In this document: positions 4,601 to 5,735 of the stretch, in pieces
Layout of the letters: the number at the start of each line of letters is the position of its first letter
Numbering within the stretch: the first letter of the stretch is position 1
NCBI GenBank assembly: GCA_029883145.1
Contig: JAOUJR010000123.1
Span: 1-5,735, forward strand
DNA length: 5,735 nucleotides
Origin: Nitrospirota bacterium
GTDB lineage: Bacteria; Nitrospirota; Thermodesulfovibrionia; Thermodesulfovibrionales; SM23-35
Direction: 5' to 3'
Translations under genes and position numbers: made by a program
The notes under the pieces: generated by a model
The model's input: the letters and a program-made list of their open reading frames with translations, nothing else
Told to the model about the DNA's origin: nothing
Database searches by the model: none

Positions 4601-5735
4601 ATGACAGTTAACAAAATAGGTACCATAAATATATTATTTAAGAAGATAATAAAGAAAAAAGTACATGTTGGCATTATAGGTCTCGGTTATGTCGGGCTTC
4701 CGCTTGTCATGGAATTTCACAGGGCTGGTTTTAATGTCACAGGCTTTGACGTGGACTCACAAAAGGTGGCTATGCTCAACAGTGGTAAAAGCTATATAAA
4801 ACATATCCTATCGGAAAATGTAAAAACACTTTTAACAAATGGAAGATTCGAAGCTACAACGGATTTTTCAAAGCTCTTAAATATTGATTGCATTATTATC
4901 TGTGTTCCAACACCACTTAATAAAAACAGAGAGCCTGATCTGTCATATGTCTTTAATACAACAAAGACCATTGCGAGATATCTCCGTAAGGGGCAACTTA
5001 TTGTTCTTGAATCTACTACGTATCCTGGCACAACAGATGAGGATATGAGAAGGGTACTCGAAGAAACAGGGCTTAGAGCTGGCAGAGACTTTTATCTTGC
5101 CTACTCACCTGAAAGAGAAGACCCTGCTAACAAACGTTTTACAACTCATTCAATTCCCAAGGTTGTGGGCGGGTATAGCCAGAATTGTTTGAAAGTTGCC
5201 AAGGCACTCTATGATTCAATTGTTGCAAGGACGGTACCTGTATCTTCAACAAAGGCCGCGGAGGCTACCAAACTTCTTGAGAACATTTACAGGGCTGTCA
5301 ATATTGCACTTGTAAATGAGATGAAGATGCTTTTCGACAGAATGGGGATTGATGTTTGGGAGGTTATAGAAGCCTCAAAGTCAAAACCTTTTGGTTTTCA
5401 AGCATTCTTTCCTGGTCCCGGCCTTGGTGGACATTGTATACCAATAGACCCATTTTATCTCACATGGAAAGCGAGAGAATATGGTTTCCCCACAAGGTTT
5501 ATAGAGTTAGCTGGTGAGATAAACATCTCAATGCCTCTGTATGTCGTCAACAAAGTTGCAGATGCTCTTAACAAACGCGGAAAGAGTATAAAGGGTTCAC
5601 AGATACTTATTCTTGGGTTGGCATATAAAAAGGATGTAGATGATGTAAGGGAGTCTCCTTCACTTGAACTTATTAAGCTTCTTAAAAATAAGGGGGCAAA
5701 AATTGATTATAATGATCCATATATTCCTAAAACGC
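4601..5735 (+). CDS. wbpA: UDP-N-acetyl-D-glucosamine 6-dehydrogenase, WbpA type (3' end outside window)
   Basis: This cytoplasmic NAD-dependent enzyme oxidises the C6 hydroxyl of a UDP-sugar to a carboxylate in two steps, supplying uronic acid precursors for O-antigen or capsule. The visible 378 codons show a Rossmann motif (GLGYVG, residues 27-32), VPTP (102-105), the STTYPGTT strand (138-145), SPEREDP (169-175, typical of WbpA-like UDP-GlcNAc dehydrogenases), conserved Lys224 and Asn228 (TKLLEN), the catalytic Cys279 in GPGLGGHCIPIDP, and the start of the C-terminal UDP-binding domain (GLAYKKDVDDVRESP, 339-353). Family members have about 430 residues, so roughly 50 are missing. The substrate is inferred from motifs; UDP-glucose or UDP-ManNAc are alternatives. 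It probably begins a polysaccharide operon continuing to the right. All key residues are present, unlike the decayed IS genes beside it. Confidence 0.95.
   Translation, partial: MTVNKIGTINILFKKIIKKKVHVGIIGLGYVGLPLVMEFHRAGFNVTGFDVDSQKVAMLNSGKSYIKHILSENVKTLLTNGRFEATTDFSKLLNIDCIIICVPTPLNKNREPDLSYVFNTTKTIARYLRKGQLIVLESTTYPGTTDEDMRRVLEETGLRAGRDFYLAYSPEREDPANKRFTTHSIPKVVGGYSQNCLKVAKALYDSIVARTVPVSSTKAAEATKLLENIYRAVNIALVNEMKMLFDRMGIDVWEVIEASKSKPFGFQAFFPGPGLGGHCIPIDPFYLTWKAREYGFPTRFIELAGEINISMPLYVVNKVADALNKRGKSIKGSQILILGLAYKKDVDDVRESPSLELIKLLKNKGAKIDYNDPYIPKT

Overview
The window is a graveyard of insertion sequences upstream of the first visible gene of a probable surface-polysaccharide locus in a bacterium. 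The taxon cannot be fixed from sequence alone. The WbpA-type dehydrogenase, the IS set and the mixed base composition (very AT-rich spacers, intermediate-GC transposase genes) would suit a Gram-negative-type environmental lineage such as Deltaproteobacteria or Nitrospirota; this is a guess.

Left edge (1-150): a few codons that resemble the end of a tyrosine integrase, a 12-bp hairpin, and only the 3' half of a Met-CAT tRNA gene on the minus strand. Its sequence diverges from a tRNA just 5' of the anticodon stem. This looks like an integration scar or attachment site. From 150 to 593 the DNA is AT-rich with no convincing gene.

Nested elements (about 594-3380): an IS3-family element on the minus strand has orfA at 3030-3296 and an orfB cut in two. 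An IS110/IS1111-family element (about 920-2489, + strand) sits between the codons for the second catalytic Asp-Asn and the following Gly-Pro-Glu-Phe. A dinucleotide GT lies at both junctions, and removing the insert on paper restores an exact DD(35)E transposase. The IS110 recombinase itself carries one in-frame TAA between its DEDD domain and its transposase_20 domain. About 195 bases beyond the recombinase stop hold several hairpins and may encode the guide (bridge/seek) RNA known from this family.

IS1595 element (3407-4270): complete, with 25-bp imperfect terminal repeats and a perfect 8-bp target duplication (TTACTTCA), but with a frameshifted transposase gene.

Right edge (4279-5735): a spacer with a sigma-70-like promoter, a leader of about 180 bases with possible secondary structure, and then a wbpA-type UDP-N-acetylglucosamine 6-dehydrogenase gene, intact to the window end. 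It probably opens an O-antigen or capsule cluster.

All three IS are disabled, each in a different way: insertion, nonsense, frameshift. The most interesting points are the motif-precise nesting of the IS110-type element, its possible guide RNA, and the half tRNA next to an integrase-like tail.
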